Part shown: in pieces, positions 22,911-32,019 of the stretch
Layout of the letters: every line of letters starts with the position of its first letter
Position numbering within the stretch: position 1 is the first letter of the stretch
NCBI GenBank assembly: GCA_945860515.1
Contig: CAMARI010000008.1
Location: forward strand, 1-33,750
Source: Polaromonas sp. YR568
GTDB lineage: Bacteria; Pseudomonadota; Gammaproteobacteria; Burkholderiales; Burkholderiaceae_C
Direction of reading: 5' to 3'
DNA length: 33,750 nt
Notes under the pieces: model-generated
Told to the model about the DNA's origin: nothing
Database searches by the model: none
Seen by the model: only the letters and a program-made list of their open reading frames with translations
Position numbers and translations under genes: made by a program

Positions 22911-24560
22911 ATGAGTGCAGTACTTGACCCCAAAGGCCACGCTGGTGACCACGCACATGACGCTCACCATGACCACGGTGCCCCCGCAGGCTGGCGTCGC
23001 TGGGTATTTGCGACCAACCATAAAGACATTGGCACTCTGTACCTGCTATTTGCTTTTTTCAATTTGATGTTTGGTGGTGTGCTGGCGCTTGGCATTCGTG
23101 CTGAGCTGTTTCAGCCAGGCTTGCAACTGGTCAACCCGGAGCTCTTCAACCAATTGACCACCATGCACGGCCTGATCATGGTGTTTGGTGCCATCATGCC
23201 GGCCTTTGTGGGTTTTGCCAACTGGATGATTCCGCTGCAAATCGGGGCTGCTGACATGGCTTTTGCGCGACTGAACAACTTCAGTTTTTGGCTCATGATT
23301 CCTGCGGCTTTGATGCTGACCACTTCCTTCTTCCTGCCTGGCGGCGCACCGGCTGCCGGATGGACGCTTTATGCACCGCTGACGCTGCAGATGGGTCCTT
23401 CCATGGACTCAGGTATTTTTGCCCTGCATTTGTTGGGGGCATCTTCCATCATGGGATCGATCAACATCATCGTGACCATTTTGAACATGCGCGCTCCCGG
23501 CATGACGCTGATGAAAATGCCAATGTTCTGCTGGACCTGGCTGATCACAGCTTATCTGCTGATTGCCGTGATGCCCGTGCTCGCTGGAGCCATCACCATG
23601 ACGCTGACAGACCGCCACTTTGGCACCAGCTTCTTCAACCCCGCTGGCGGTGGTGACCCAGTGATGTACCAGCACATCTTCTGGTTTTTCGGTCATCCAG
23701 AGGTGTACATCATGATTTTGCCGGCATTCGGCATCATCAGTCACATCATTCCAGCGTTTTCACGCAAGCGTCTGTTTGGCTATGCATCGATGGTGTACGC
23801 GACCGGCTCGATTGCCATTTTGAGCTTCGTCGTCTGGGCGCACCACATGTTCACCACCGGCATGCCGGTCACAGGCCAGCTGTTTTTCATGTATTCGACC
23901 ATGTTGATTGCCGTGCCCACAGGCGTGAAGGTATTCAACTGGATTGCAACGATGTGGAAGGGTTCGATGACGTTTGAAACCCCCATGCTGTTTGCCGTCG
24001 GCTTTATCTTTGTGTTCACCATTGGCGGCCTGACTGGCGTGATTTTGTCAGTCGCACCAATTGACACGCAACTGCAGGACACTTACTACGTGGTGGCCCA
24101 CTTCCACTACGTGCTGGTGGCAGGTTCACTCTATGCGATGTTCGCCGGCTACTACTTCTGGGCTCCGAAGTGGACAGGCGTGATGTACAACGAGACACGC
24201 GGCAAGATTCACTTCTGGTGGTCATTAATTTCGTTCAACGTCACCTTCTTCCCTATGCACTTTTTGGGTCTGGCCGGTATGCCGCGCCGCTACGCTGACT
24301 ACCCGATGCAGTTCGCTGACTTCAACGCCATTGCTTCGGTGGGTGCGTTCTTGTTCGGTTTTGCACAGCTTTACTTTTTTGTATTCGTGGTGCTACCCGC
24401 CATGCGCGGACAGGGAACGCCTGTGAAGGCCAACCCATGGGTTGACGAAGGCGGCAAGGGCGCTGAAGGGCTAGAGTGGGAAGTTCCCTCACCAGCACCG
24501 TTTCACACCTTTGAAACACCACCTAAGCTGGATGCCACGGCAACCCGCGTGATCGGCTGA
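22911..24560 (+). CDS. coxA: Cytochrome c oxidase subunit I
   Basis: The 549-residue catalytic subunit carries heme a, heme a3 and CuB and reduces oxygen while pumping protons. About twelve membrane helices are visible. HGLIMVFGAIMPAFVGFANWMIPLQIGA holds a heme a ligand, HIFWFFGHPEVYIMILPAFGIISHI holds the CuB His and cross-linked Tyr, VWAHHMFTTGM gives the other two CuB histidines, and VVAHFHYVLVAGSLYAMFAGYYFW gives the heme a3 and second heme a ligands. A Shine-Dalgarno GGAAG lies before the ATG. It is 89 bases after coxB and is followed by the small assembly peptide. Confidence 0.97.
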   Translation: MSAVLDPKGHAGDHAHDAHHDHGAPAGWRRWVFATNHKDIGTLYLLFAFFNLMFGGVLALGIRAELFQPGLQLVNPELFNQLTTMHGLIMVFGAIMPAFVGFANWMIPLQIGAADMAFARLNNFSFWLMIPAALMLTTSFFLPGGAPAAGWTLYAPLTLQMGPSMDSGIFALHLLGASSIMGSINIIVTILNMRAPGMTLMKMPMFCWTWLITAYLLIAVMPVLAGAITMTLTDRHFGTSFFNPAGGGDPVMYQHIFWFFGHPEVYIMILPAFGIISHIIPAFSRKRLFGYASMVYATGSIAILSFVVWAHHMFTTGMPVTGQLFFMYSTMLIAVPTGVKVFNWIATMWKGSMTFETPMLFAVGFIFVFTIGGLTGVILSVAPIDTQLQDTYYVVAHFHYVLVAGSLYAMFAGYYFWAPKWTGVMYNETRGKIHFWWSLISFNVTFFPMHFLGLAGMPRRYADYPMQFADFNAIASVGAFLFGFAQLYFFVFVVLPAMRGQGTPVKANPWVDEGGKGAEGLEWEVPSPAPFHTFETPPKLDATATRVIG

Positions 24561-24579
24561 TTTTCATCGCACATACATT

Positions 24580-24693
24580 ATGTCAATACCTGACCAAAAG
24601 AAAAGTAACCTGCGGCTTGGCTTGATCCTGGCCTCAGTAGCGCTTGTGTTCTTCGCTGGCTTCATGGCAAAAATGGTTTTCTTCGGCCGCTGA
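24580..24693 (+). CDS. Cytochrome oxidase small assembly protein (37 residues, absent from ORF track)
   Basis: Reading from ATG at 24580 gives MSIPDQKKSNLRLGLILASV followed by ALVFFAGFMAKMVFFGR and TGA. This is a short positively charged N-terminus and one membrane helix. Peptides of this form lie between coxA and ctaG in many Burkholderiales and are annotated as a small oxidase assembly protein. The gap to coxA is 19 bases and to ctaG 13 bases, so it fits the operon exactly. Its length is below the track's cut-off. Function is inferred from position; it may help copper loading or subunit assembly. Confidence 0.8.
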   Translation: MSIPDQKKSNLRLGLILASVALVFFAGFMAKMVFFGR

Positions 24694-24706
24694 AAGCGCA
24701 AGAGTC

Positions 24707-25303
24707 ATGGTGATCAAAAGCGAAAACCTCAAAATGGTTAGAAAGCTGGGCGTGATCGTCCTGGCCATGTTTGGCTTTGGTTATGCGCTGGTGCCTATCT
24801 ACAAAGCGATTTGCGAAATGACGGGTATTAATGTGCTGGCTTTGGGGGACAAACAGATCCCCGGAGCAACGCCCACAATGCCGGCTAATACGCAGGTTGA
24901 TTTAACGCGCAGCATTACCGTTGAGTTTGACAGCAATGCACGTGGCCCCTGGCATTTCAAGCCGGCTCAAAACACGCTGAAAGTTCATCCCGGTGAATTG
25001 ACCACGGTGATGTACGAATTCCAAAATACGCAAAATCGCACCATGTCAGCGCAAGCCATTCCAAGCTACGCGCCTGCACAAGCTGGTGCGTACTTCAACA
25101 AGCTGGAGTGTTTTTGCTTTCAGCAGTACACCCTGGCGCCCGGCGAAAAAAAGCAGTGGCCAGTGGCGTTCGTGATTGACCCCAAGTTGTCGAAAGACGT
25201 GCAAACCATCACACTGTCTTATACGTTTTTTGAAGTGGGTGGCCGCACACCTGCTGCACCACAAGCTGTCAACGTTACTGGCAACAAGGCTGCTGGTGTA
25301 TGA
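24707..25303 (+). CDS. ctaG: Cytochrome c oxidase assembly protein CtaG/Cox11
   Basis: CtaG delivers copper to the CuB site of subunit I. From the ATG at 24707 the protein is 198 residues: one N-terminal membrane helix (LGVIVLAMFGFGYALVPIYKAICEMTGIN) and a periplasmic immunoglobulin-like domain. The copper motif CFCF is at 135-138 (KLECFCFQQYTL), and the C-terminal DVQTITLSYTFFEV is conserved. The track start at 24644 lies inside the small assembly gene, so I moved it. Its stop overlaps the next gene's start by four bases (ATGA). Confidence 0.95.
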   Translation: MVIKSENLKMVRKLGVIVLAMFGFGYALVPIYKAICEMTGINVLALGDKQIPGATPTMPANTQVDLTRSITVEFDSNARGPWHFKPAQNTLKVHPGELTTVMYEFQNTQNRTMSAQAIPSYAPAQAGAYFNKLECFCFQQYTLAPGEKKQWPVAFVIDPKLSKDVQTITLSYTFFEVGGRTPAAPQAVNVTGNKAAGV

Positions 25304-25521
25304 AGAAGCCAGACAATGAGCCTGTTCACCAGCGCAAAGGCTCCATTTTCCGGACGGTCAAGGCTGTGATGTGGTCATTTGTCGGGTTGCGCGCTCGCGG
25401 TGACTATGAGCGCGATGTGGCGCAGCTCAATCCCCTGCACATCATCGTCGTTGGCCTTGTCAGCGTGTTTGTTTTTGTGGGTAGCCTGATATTGCTGGCC
25501 ACCTGGGTTGTGGGCAAATAA
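25300..25521 (+). CDS. DUF2970-domain small membrane protein
   Basis: This 73-residue protein has a charged N-terminal half and one C-terminal membrane helix (IIVVGLVSVFVFVGSLILLATWVV). The segment RTVKAVMWSFVGLRARGDYERDVAQLNPLHIIVVG is the DUF2970 signature. Such proteins are usually found in cytochrome oxidase loci of beta- and gammaproteobacteria between ctaG and coxC, as here. Start overlap with ctaG indicates translational coupling. No function is known; a small accessory oxidase subunit or assembly factor is a fair guess. Confidence 0.88.
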   Translation: MKKPDNEPVHQRKGSIFRTVKAVMWSFVGLRARGDYERDVAQLNPLHIIVVGLVSVFVFVGSLILLATWVVGK

Positions 25522-25585
25522 GCCGAATGCCGAAGTTTGAGAAATTGAAGAAATCATTGAGATCAGAAAGAGCAGGAGTTTGAAC

Positions 25586-26467
25586 ATGTCGTCGACCACC
25601 ACTACCGGTACCCCGCACTACTTCGTGCCAGCACCCTCCAGCCATCCTGTGATGGCCTCGATCGGGCTGCTTTTTGTCGTCCTGGGTGCCAGCCAGTGGG
25701 TCAATGGCTCCAGCTGGGGCGTTTACGCGCTGGCGTTCGGCATGGTGGTGTGGTTATTCACTTTGTTTCGCTGGTTCAGCGAATCCGTACGGGAAAGCGA
25801 AGGCGGCTTGTACGGTCACAAAATTGATCTGTCTTTTCGCTGGTCCATGAGCTGGTTTATCTTTTCTGAAGTCATGTTTTTTGGTGCGTTTTTTACCGCG
25901 CTGTGGTGGGCGCGCATGCACTCCGTGCCGGAACTGGGCGGGCTCGAAAACGCATTGCTGTGGCCTGACTTCAAAGCTGTTTGGCCAAGCGTAGCCGCCG
26001 GCGCTACAGCATCACCTGCTGATATTGTTGAGCCCTTTCAAACTGTTGGGCCCTTTTGGTTGCCCACCATCAACACGGCTCTGCTGCTGACATCAGGCGT
26101 GACCATGACAATTGCCCACCACGCCCTGCGCGAAGGCCACCGCGGTAAAACCATCGCTTTCATGTGGACCACGGTGCTGCTGGGTCTGGTCTTCTTGTTC
26201 GTCCAGGGCTATGAGTACGCGCACCTGTATTCTGATTTGAACCTCAAGCTCAATTCTGGTGTCTATGGTTCAACCTTCTACATGTTGACCGGTTTTCATG
26301 GCTTTCACGTGTTTGTCGGTATGTTGATGTTGCTCTTCATCACGCTGCGACTGCAAAAAGGCCATTTCACGGCTGACAAGCACTTTGGTTTTGAAGGTGC
26401 GGCCTGGTACTGGCACTTTGTGGACGTGGTGTGGCTGGGTCTGTATATCCTGGTGTACTGGCTCTAA
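25586..26467 (+). CDS. coxC: Cytochrome c oxidase subunit III
   Basis: The 293-residue subunit III has seven membrane helices and stabilises the catalytic core. HYFVPAPSSHPVMASIGLLFVVLGAS is the typical start, WSMSWFIFSEVMFFGAFFTALWWAR holds the conserved Glu of helix III, and STFYMLTGFHGFHVFVGMLMLL plus WYWHFVDVVWLGLYILVYW form the conserved C-terminus. I chose the ATG at 25586, seven bases after CAGGAG, over the TTG at 25580. A strong terminator follows the stop. Confidence 0.96.
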   Translation: MSSTTTTGTPHYFVPAPSSHPVMASIGLLFVVLGASQWVNGSSWGVYALAFGMVVWLFTLFRWFSESVRESEGGLYGHKIDLSFRWSMSWFIFSEVMFFGAFFTALWWARMHSVPELGGLENALLWPDFKAVWPSVAAGATASPADIVEPFQTVGPFWLPTINTALLLTSGVTMTIAHHALREGHRGKTIAFMWTTVLLGLVFLFVQGYEYAHLYSDLNLKLNSGVYGSTFYMLTGFHGFHVFVGMLMLLFITLRLQKGHFTADKHFGFEGAAWYWHFVDVVWLGLYILVYWL

Positions 26468-26490
26468 GCGGATTGGCGCAAGCCATTAAA

Positions 26491-26520
26491 AAGGCCGCAG
26501 TGTGCGGCCTTTGTTGTTTT
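26491..26520. terminator. Bidirectional intrinsic terminator after coxC
   Basis: AAGGCCGC (26491-26498), a five-base loop and GCGGCCTT (26504-26511) form a perfect 8-base stem. TGTTGTTTT follows on the plus strand, and the A-run before it (TTAAAAAGG) gives a T-run on the minus strand. It ends coxC from one side and the DUF2909 gene from the other. Confidence 0.85.
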
Positions 26521-26543
26521 GCAGAATCGAGTTTTACCGAGTT

Positions 26544-26765
26544 TTATTTGCTGACAGGCAAGCCTGTCGGCTGAATGTAGCCCATCTTCCACGCTATCAA
26601 AATGCACACAAACAGCAGTACTGAAAACCCGATGCGAAAAGCCAGTGCTTTGGCCATGTTGCTGGTTTTCGCCTTTCCGTTGGCACCATCTTTCATCATG
26701 AAAAACAGCGCAGTGGCCAGGCTGGCAAGAATGGCTAAAAAGGCGATGGCTACAAGATATGTCAT
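26544..26765 (-). CDS. Twin transmembrane (DUF2909) small protein
   Basis: This 73-residue protein has two membrane helices, MTYLVAIAFLAILASLATALFFMM and ALAFRIGFSVLLFVCILIAWKMGYI, joined by a short basic loop (KDGANGKAKTSNMAKA). That layout matches the DUF2909 twin-transmembrane family found beside oxidase genes. I use the ATG at 26765; the longer frame begins at a TTG at 26792 inside the divergent SURF1 gene. It is the only minus-strand gene in the oxidase block. Function unknown. Confidence 0.82.
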   Translation of the reverse strand: MTYLVAIAFLAILASLATALFFMMKDGANGKAKTSNMAKALAFRIGFSVLLFVCILIAWKMGYIQPTGLPVSK

Positions 26766-26783
26766 GCGGGGGATTATCGGCTG

Positions 26784-27527
26784 ATGGCTCAACTCTCGCC
26801 CAAGACAAGGTTTTGGTTGCTGACAAGCGCAGCATTGCTGGTGGCTGCGTTGACCTTCTCACTGGGCCAATGGCAAATGAGCCGCGCCGCGCAAAAGCAG
26901 GCGCTGATGCTTGCAATTGAAGGGCAAGGCAACGAATCGATGTTGAACGCTGTAGATCTGGCAACCTTTAAAAACCTGCAGGAGGCGGTGCACAGGCGTG
27001 CCACATTCAAAGGTGTCTGGCGTGCAGATCACACGGTGTTTCTGGACAACCGCCAAATGAACGGCAAAACAGGCCTGGTGGTAGTCACTCCCTTGGTGCT
27101 GGACGGCAGCGGGCCAGTCATTTTGGTCCAGCGCGGGTGGGTCATGCGTAATTTTGAAGACCGCGCCAAGTTGCCCGATATTCAAACACCATCTGGAACT
27201 GTCACCGTCCATGGCCGCATCGCCCCACCCCCTTCCAAGTTATATGAGTTCAAGGGCGTCGATACGTCGCGCATACGGCAGAATATTGGTATTGTTGATT
27301 TCAGCCGCGAAACTGGCCTGCCCTTGATGTCAGTGTCGATGGTTCAAACCGGCCCAGCCAATGAAGGCTTGCTGCGTGAGTGGGCTGCGCCCAATGTGGG
27401 CATTGACAAGCACTATGGCTATGCGTTTCAGTGGTTTGCTTTGAGCGCCCTTGTCGCAGGTCTTTATACCTGGTTCCAAATCATTCACCCGTGGCGCGTC
27501 AAGCGCAAACAAGCACTTCATGCCTGA
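26784..27527 (+). CDS. SURF1-family cytochrome oxidase biogenesis protein
   Basis: SURF1 (Shy1) helps insert heme a into subunit I. The 247-residue protein has the family layout: an N-terminal membrane helix (FWLLTSAALLVAALTFSLGQWQMSRAAQK), a soluble periplasmic domain with FKGVWRADHTVFLDNRQMNGKTGLVVVTPL and VILVQRGWVMR, and a C-terminal helix after NVGIDKHYGYAFQWFALSALVAGLY. The GYAFQWF motif is diagnostic. Its end overlaps the start of the next gene by eight bases. Confidence 0.93.
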   Translation: MAQLSPKTRFWLLTSAALLVAALTFSLGQWQMSRAAQKQALMLAIEGQGNESMLNAVDLATFKNLQEAVHRRATFKGVWRADHTVFLDNRQMNGKTGLVVVTPLVLDGSGPVILVQRGWVMRNFEDRAKLPDIQTPSGTVTVHGRIAPPPSKLYEFKGVDTSRIRQNIGIVDFSRETGLPLMSVSMVQTGPANEGLLREWAAPNVGIDKHYGYAFQWFALSALVAGLYTWFQIIHPWRVKRKQALHA

Positions 27528-28209
27528 TATCAGCTCCGCCTCCAATCCGCCACAAGACAAGCCACTGAGCATGACGGTACACACCGTGCCGGTGCTCGGT
27601 GACAACAGCCCAGACACCAAGGCTGGTCGCTGGAAGATGATTGGCGTGCTGCTGGTGTGTGCCGCACCGGTGATCGCGTCATACGTTACCTACTATGTGA
27701 TTCGCCCTGAAGGCCGGCGCAATTATGGCGAACTGATCACCCCCCAGCGCCCTTTGCCAGCCATCGCTACGCTGGATTTGAACGGCAAGCCAGGCGAGTT
27801 GCCGGCATTGAAAAATCAATGGCTGCTGATCAGTATTGCCAACGCAAACTGCGACACCGCTTGTCAAAATCGCCTGTATTTCCAGCGGCAACTGCGTGAG
27901 TCACTGGGCAAGGAAAAAGTGCGTGTCGACTGGGTCTGGCTGGTGACTGATGCAGCCCCGATTGATGGGCGCCTGAAACCTGCGCTAACTGAGGCGACCC
28001 AACTGCGCGTACCATCGGACAAACTGGCAGAGTGGTTGCCACCGGCGACAGGCCAGCGTCTTGAAGACCACTTGTATGTGGTGGACCCACTGGGCAATCT
28101 GATGATGCGTTTTCCGGCCAACATGGACGCCGCGGGCGCCGCCAAAGCCAAGCGTGATATGGACCGGCTTTTAAGAGCCTCTGGTAGCTGGGACAAAGAA
28201 GGCCGCTAA
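27520..28209 (+). CDS. Sco-like membrane-anchored thioredoxin-fold protein
   Basis: From the ATG at 27520 the protein is 229 residues. One membrane helix (IGVLLVCAAPVIASYVTYYVI, about 41-61) is followed by a periplasmic domain. WLLISIANANCDTACQNRLYFQRQLRESLG contains a CxxxC pair at C111 and C115, and H184 lies in LEDHLYVVDPLGNLMMRFP. Together these are the copper-binding residues of Sco proteins, although the overall sequence is far from the classic SCO lipoprotein at 30319. It sits between SURF1 and ctaA, so a role in CuA assembly or thiol reduction is likely. The track start at 27451 is inside SURF1 and was rejected. Confidence 0.8.
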   Translation: MPDISSASNPPQDKPLSMTVHTVPVLGDNSPDTKAGRWKMIGVLLVCAAPVIASYVTYYVIRPEGRRNYGELITPQRPLPAIATLDLNGKPGELPALKNQWLLISIANANCDTACQNRLYFQRQLRESLGKEKVRVDWVWLVTDAAPIDGRLKPALTEATQLRVPSDKLAEWLPPATGQRLEDHLYVVDPLGNLMMRFPANMDAAGAAKAKRDMDRLLRASGSWDKEGR

Positions 28210-28214
28210 GCAAG

Positions 28215-29411
28215 ATGGATACGCAAGAACTTTACAACCTGAGCCCCGCGCTGCGCCTGATGCTCATGGGCGTAGTCGTCGCCATCGGCCCGCTGGCATG
28301 GGTCTGGCTGAGGAGCCGCAAAGCGCCCACCGCACAGCGTCTGCGCGTGCTCACGCTGGTGACTTTGTTTCTCACCTTTGATCTGGTTATCTTTGGCGCC
28401 TTCACGCGCTTGACGGACTCCGGCCTGGGCTGCCCTGACTGGCCGGGCTGCTACGGCCACGCCAGCCCTGTCGGTGCTGTGCAGCAAATCAACGCTGCAC
28501 AAGCCGCCATGCCAAGCGGTCCGGTAACGCACTCGAAAGCCTGGATTGAGATGATTCACCGCTACCTGGCTACGGGCGTGGGCGTGCTAATTCTTACACT
28601 GGCTGTCACCACTTGGCTAGGGCGTCGCAGGCAACCGCTGCGCAACACGGGACCCAACCAGCTGCGGGCCAAACAGGATGACATCTCGCCTTGGTGGCCC
28701 ACCTTCACATTGCTATGGGTGTGCCTGCAAGGTGCGTTTGGTGCGCTGACGGTAACCATGAAGTTGTTCCCTGCGATAGTCACGATGCACCTGTTGGGCG
28801 GCATGGTGCTGCTGTCCCTGCTCAAAGTACAGAGCGTTCGTTATAGGCAAGCGCTGGACGGGATAGCGCCGGTTGCAATGCAAAAAAATACACTCGCCTG
28901 GATATTCGCCACCTTTGCTCTTTTGTGGGTACAAATTGCGCTGGGCGGCTGGGTCAGCACCAACTATGCCGTATTGGCATGTACCGACTTTCCAGCCTGC
29001 CAGAACTCAATGTGGCCGGCAATGAACTTCCTCGAAGGCTTTACGCTGTGGCGCGAGCTGGGCGCCGGTCGCAATGGTGACAACATCAGCTTTCAGGCTC
29101 TGACGGCGATCCATTACGTTCACCGTTTAAGCGCCTACGTTGTCTTTGTCGCAATGCTAGTGCTGGCCATTAAGCTGTACAAAATTCAAACCATGCGCCA
29201 TATCGGCATGTGGCTTGCTGGCTTGGCGCTGCTACAGGTCGCTACCGGGCTGGGCAATGTGCTGCTTGGCTGGCCACTGGCAGCAGCTGTCATGCACACA
29301 GGCGGCGCTGCTGCTCTGGTCATCGTTCTCACAGGCATCGTCTGCAACAGCTGCAGCGCACCAGGCAGGGCCAGCGCGTCAAAATTCAGCCCAGCCCGAC
29401 TGTTTGTATGA
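28215..29411 (+). CDS. ctaA: Heme A synthase
   Basis: CtaA (Cox15) oxidises the C8 methyl group of heme O to give heme A. The 398-residue membrane protein has about eight helices in two four-helix halves. [22 protein letters not shown] is the signature with the paired Cys, [13 protein letters not shown] and [13 protein letters not shown] carry heme-ligand histidines, and [17 protein letters not shown] and [15 protein letters not shown] hold the others. A Cys pair is also present in the second half ([10 protein letters not shown]). It starts five bases after the Sco-like stop and overlaps ctaB by four bases. Confidence 0.95.
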   Translation: MDTQELYNLSPALRLMLMGVVVAIGPLAWVWLRSRKAPTAQRLRVLTLVTLFLTFDLVIFGAFTRLTDSGLGCPDWPGCYGHASPVGAVQQINAAQAAMPSGPVTHSKAWIEMIHRYLATGVGVLILTLAVTTWLGRRRQPLRNTGPNQLRAKQDDISPWWPTFTLLWVCLQGAFGALTVTMKLFPAIVTMHLLGGMVLLSLLKVQSVRYRQALDGIAPVAMQKNTLAWIFATFALLWVQIALGGWVSTNYAVLACTDFPACQNSMWPAMNFLEGFTLWRELGAGRNGDNISFQALTAIHYVHRLSAYVVFVAMLVLAIKLYKIQTMRHIGMWLAGLALLQVATGLGNVLLGWPLAAAVMHTGGAAALVIVLTGIVCNSCSAPGRASASKFSPARLFV

Positions 29412-30313
29412 GCATCACCGATATCCTTTTACCTGGGCACGTGCCGTCCAAATTCAGGCAGTTTTATGTGTTGACCAAGCCGCGAGTGGTGCAACTGATT
29501 GTGTTTTGCGCGCTGATTGGCATGGTGCTGGCTGTTCCCGGGGTTCCCGGCTGGGCTGACCTGCAACTGGGGCTGATGGCCTGCATCGGCATCTGGCTGG
29601 TCGCAGGCGCGGCCGCTGCGTTCAATTGCCTGGTTGAGCAGGGCATCGACGCGCGCATGAAGCGCACCGCCATGCGGGCTACTGCACAGGGCCAGATCAG
29701 CAACTGGCTGACGCTGACTTTTTCAGCCGTCCTGTGCACCATTGGCTCGGTCATTTTGTATGTCTGGGTCAATCCGCTGACGATGTGGCTGACCTTCGCC
29801 ACCTTTGTCGGTTATGCCGTTGTTTACACCGTGATTTTGAAACCGCTGACCCCGCAAAACATTGTGATTGGTGGAGCATCAGGCGCCATGCCGCCGGTAC
29901 TGGGCTGGGCCGCCATGACCGGCACTGTCGGCCCAGAGGCGCTGATTTTGTTTCTCATCATCTTTTTATGGACACCGCCGCACTTCTGGGCGCTGGCCCT
30001 GTACCGGGTTGAGGACTATCGCAAGGCTGGCTTGCCGATGCTGCCCGTGACCCACGGGAACGAATTCACCCGACTACAGATTTTTCTGTACACACTGGTG
30101 CTTTTCCCGGCTTGCCTGATGCCGTTTGTGTTTCAGATGAGTGGCTGGCTGTACCTGATCGCGGCAACAGGTTTGAGTTTTGGCTTCAGCTGGTATGGCT
30201 TCAAGCTGTGGCGCAATTATTCAGAAGCACTGGCTCGCAAGACGTTTCGCTTTTCCCTGATTCACCTGTCAGCCCTCTTTGCGGCGCTGCTGATAGACCA
30301 CTACCTTATTTAG
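29408..30313 (+). CDS. ctaB: Protoheme IX farnesyltransferase (heme O synthase)
   Basis: CtaB/CyoE attaches farnesyl to heme B to make heme O, the substrate of CtaA. From the ATG at 29408 it has 301 residues and about nine membrane helices. The prenyl-diphosphate-binding region reads [22 protein letters not shown], and the second conserved loop is [52 protein letters not shown] is the typical first segment. The track start at 29210 lies inside ctaA; the ATGA overlap with the ctaA stop supports 29408. Confidence 0.95.
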   Translation: MSITDILLPGHVPSKFRQFYVLTKPRVVQLIVFCALIGMVLAVPGVPGWADLQLGLMACIGIWLVAGAAAAFNCLVEQGIDARMKRTAMRATAQGQISNWLTLTFSAVLCTIGSVILYVWVNPLTMWLTFATFVGYAVVYTVILKPLTPQNIVIGGASGAMPPVLGWAAMTGTVGPEALILFLIIFLWTPPHFWALALYRVEDYRKAGLPMLPVTHGNEFTRLQIFLYTLVLFPACLMPFVFQMSGWLYLIAATGLSFGFSWYGFKLWRNYSEALARKTFRFSLIHLSALFAALLIDHYLI

Positions 30314-30318
30314 GTTTT

Positions 30319-30948
30319 ATGCTGATGAACGCTATTCATTCAGGAGCTGCTCGCCCCTTTATTTATTGGGTTAAAGCCATTTTTACGCCTCTTTTCGCGC
30401 TGTTTTTGGTAGCCTGCGCGCCAGACAAGCCGCAATTCAAGAGCATCGACCTGACCGGCGCTGACTATGCCAAAGACTTTGCGCTATCCGATCAAAACGG
30501 CAAAAACCGAAGCATCAAGGACTTTGCGGGCAAGGTGGTGGTGGTTTTTTTTGGTTTTACCCAGTGCCCCGATGTCTGCCCAACGTCGATGACCGACCTG
30601 GCGGGCATCAAAAAGTCACTCGGTGCAGACGGCGACAAGCTGCAAGGCGTATTCATCTCAGTGGACCCCGAGCGCGACACGCCCGAGATTCTCAAAGCCT
30701 ACATGGGCAACTTTGACCCGACCTTTCTGGCATTGCGCCCCAGCGCCGAGCAACTGCCGGTGGTCGCCAAAGACTTCAAGATTTACTACAAAAAAGTGGA
30801 AGGCCGGACCGCCAGCAGTTACAGCATTGACCATTCGGCCGGCAACTACATTTACGACACGCAGGGCCGCCTACGTCTGTACAACCGCTACGGCAGCGGG
30901 GCAGAAGGTTTGACCGCCGACATCCGCTTGCTGCTCAAAGGCAGGTAA
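30319..30948 (+). CDS. SCO1/SenC-family copper chaperone lipoprotein
   Basis: SCO proteins deliver copper to, or reduce, the CuA site of subunit II. This 209-residue protein has a lipobox (FLVAC, lipidated C33) after a hydrophobic stretch, and a thioredoxin-fold domain with the copper ligands C83 and C87 (QCPDVCPTS) and H172 (SIDHSAGNYIYD). GVFISVDPERDTPEILKAYM is the conserved middle motif. ATG 30325 is an alternative start two codons later. It closes the oxidase block, followed by the rpoH terminator on the other strand. Confidence 0.94.
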   Translation: MLMNAIHSGAARPFIYWVKAIFTPLFALFLVACAPDKPQFKSIDLTGADYAKDFALSDQNGKNRSIKDFAGKVVVVFFGFTQCPDVCPTSMTDLAGIKKSLGADGDKLQGVFISVDPERDTPEILKAYMGNFDPTFLALRPSAEQLPVVAKDFKIYYKKVEGRTASSYSIDHSAGNYIYDTQGRLRLYNRYGSGAEGLTADIRLLLKGR

Positions 30949-30957
30949 GTTTCGGCC

Positions 30958-30993
30958 ACAAAAAAGCCATTGCTGTTCTCACGGCAATGGCTT
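30958..30993 (-). terminator. Intrinsic terminator for rpoH
   Basis: Perfect 10-base arms AAGCCATTGC (30964-30973) and GCAATGGCTT (30984-30993) flank a ten-base loop. On the minus strand the stem is followed by TTTTTTG, so it terminates rpoH, whose stop is 23 bases away. It may also help to end the plus-strand SCO transcript. Confidence 0.8.
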
Positions 30994-31015
30994 GTCGGGT
31001 CAGTCGATTGAAGAT

Positions 31016-31984
31016 TTACGCGTAGTCAACCAATACTTTTTTCATCTTCTTCATGGCCGCCACTTCAATCTGGCGAATCCGTTCCGCGCTCACGCCATAA
31101 ACCGCCGCCAAGTCATGCAGCGTCATGCCGCCTGAGCCGTCGTCGTTGACCTTCAGCCACCGCTCTTCGACAATTTTGCGTGAGCGTTCGTCCAGGCCTT
31201 GCAAGGCGGTCGCAATGCCGTCGTTGGCCAAGTTGTCACGGGCATGGGCCTCCATCAGCGCAGTTGGCTCTTGCGCGCTGTCAGCTAAATAGGCAATCGG
31301 GCCAAACGCCTCTTCGCCATCATCGCTGGGGCTCGGGTCCAGCAGTACGTCGCCACCGGACATGCGCTGCTCCATTTCAATGACCTCTTCACGCTTGACG
31401 TTCAGCGATTTGGCCATCTGGCTGATCTGGTCGTCGCTCAGCGTGTCGCGGTGGGTAGCCACGTCCGCATCGTCCTTGTAACCCTGTTTCATCGAGCGCA
31501 GGTTAAAGAAAAGCTTGCGCTGTGCCTTGGTGGTGGCCACTTTCACCATGCGCCAGTTTTTCAAAATGTACTCATGCATCTCTGCCTTGATCCAGTGCAG
31601 CGCATAGCTCACCAGCCGAACACCTTGATCCGGGTCAAAGCGCTTGACGGCTTTCATCAGGCCAATGTTGCCTTCTTGTATCAAATCACCATGCGGCAAG
31701 CCATACCCCAGGTATTTGCGCGAGGTAGAGACGACCAAGCGCAAGTGAGAGAGCACTAACTTCTCCGCCGAGGCCATGTCGTTGGAGTCGCGCAGCTGGC
31801 GTGCAAAGGTTTGCTCCTGCTCCAGTGTGAGCATGGGCAGCCGGTTGACAGCCGAAATATAGGCATCCAAGTTACCCAGAGGCGGCAACAGCGACCAAGG
31901 GTTGGCGCTGGCAACACCCGCAGTACCAGTCAGAACTGGGACAGCCAAGGCAGAGGAAGCGAGCGGATACGAGGCAGAAGACAC
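31016..31984 (-). CDS. rpoH: RNA polymerase heat-shock sigma factor (sigma32)
   Basis: RpoH directs transcription of heat-shock genes. Region 2 is visible as YLGYGLPHGDLIQEGNIGLMKAVKRFDPDQGVRLVSYALHWIKAEMHEYILKNW, the RpoH box as QRKLFFNLR (155-163), and region 4.2 helix-turn-helix as MTLHDLAAVYGVSAERIRQIEVAAMKKMK. The track starts at 32062, but that lies above the promoter. I use GTG at 31984 (322 residues), seven bases after AAAGGAG. The first 30 residues are a Ser/Ala-rich lead longer than in E. coli. A CIRCE operator overlaps the promoter. An HrcA-controlled sigma factor would tie two heat-shock circuits. Confidence 0.94.
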   Translation of the reverse strand: MSSASYPLASSALAVPVLTGTAGVASANPWSLLPPLGNLDAYISAVNRLPMLTLEQEQTFARQLRDSNDMASAEKLVLSHLRLVVSTSRKYLGYGLPHGDLIQEGNIGLMKAVKRFDPDQGVRLVSYALHWIKAEMHEYILKNWRMVKVATTKAQRKLFFNLRSMKQGYKDDADVATHRDTLSDDQISQMAKSLNVKREEVIEMEQRMSGGDVLLDPSPSDDGEEAFGPIAYLADSAQEPTALMEAHARDNLANDGIATALQGLDERSRKIVEERWLKVNDDGSGGMTLHDLAAVYGVSAERIRQIEVAAMKKMKKVLVDYA

Positions 31985-32019
31985 AGTAGAACTCCTTTGG
32001 GAAACTGCATTTAGGCTAA

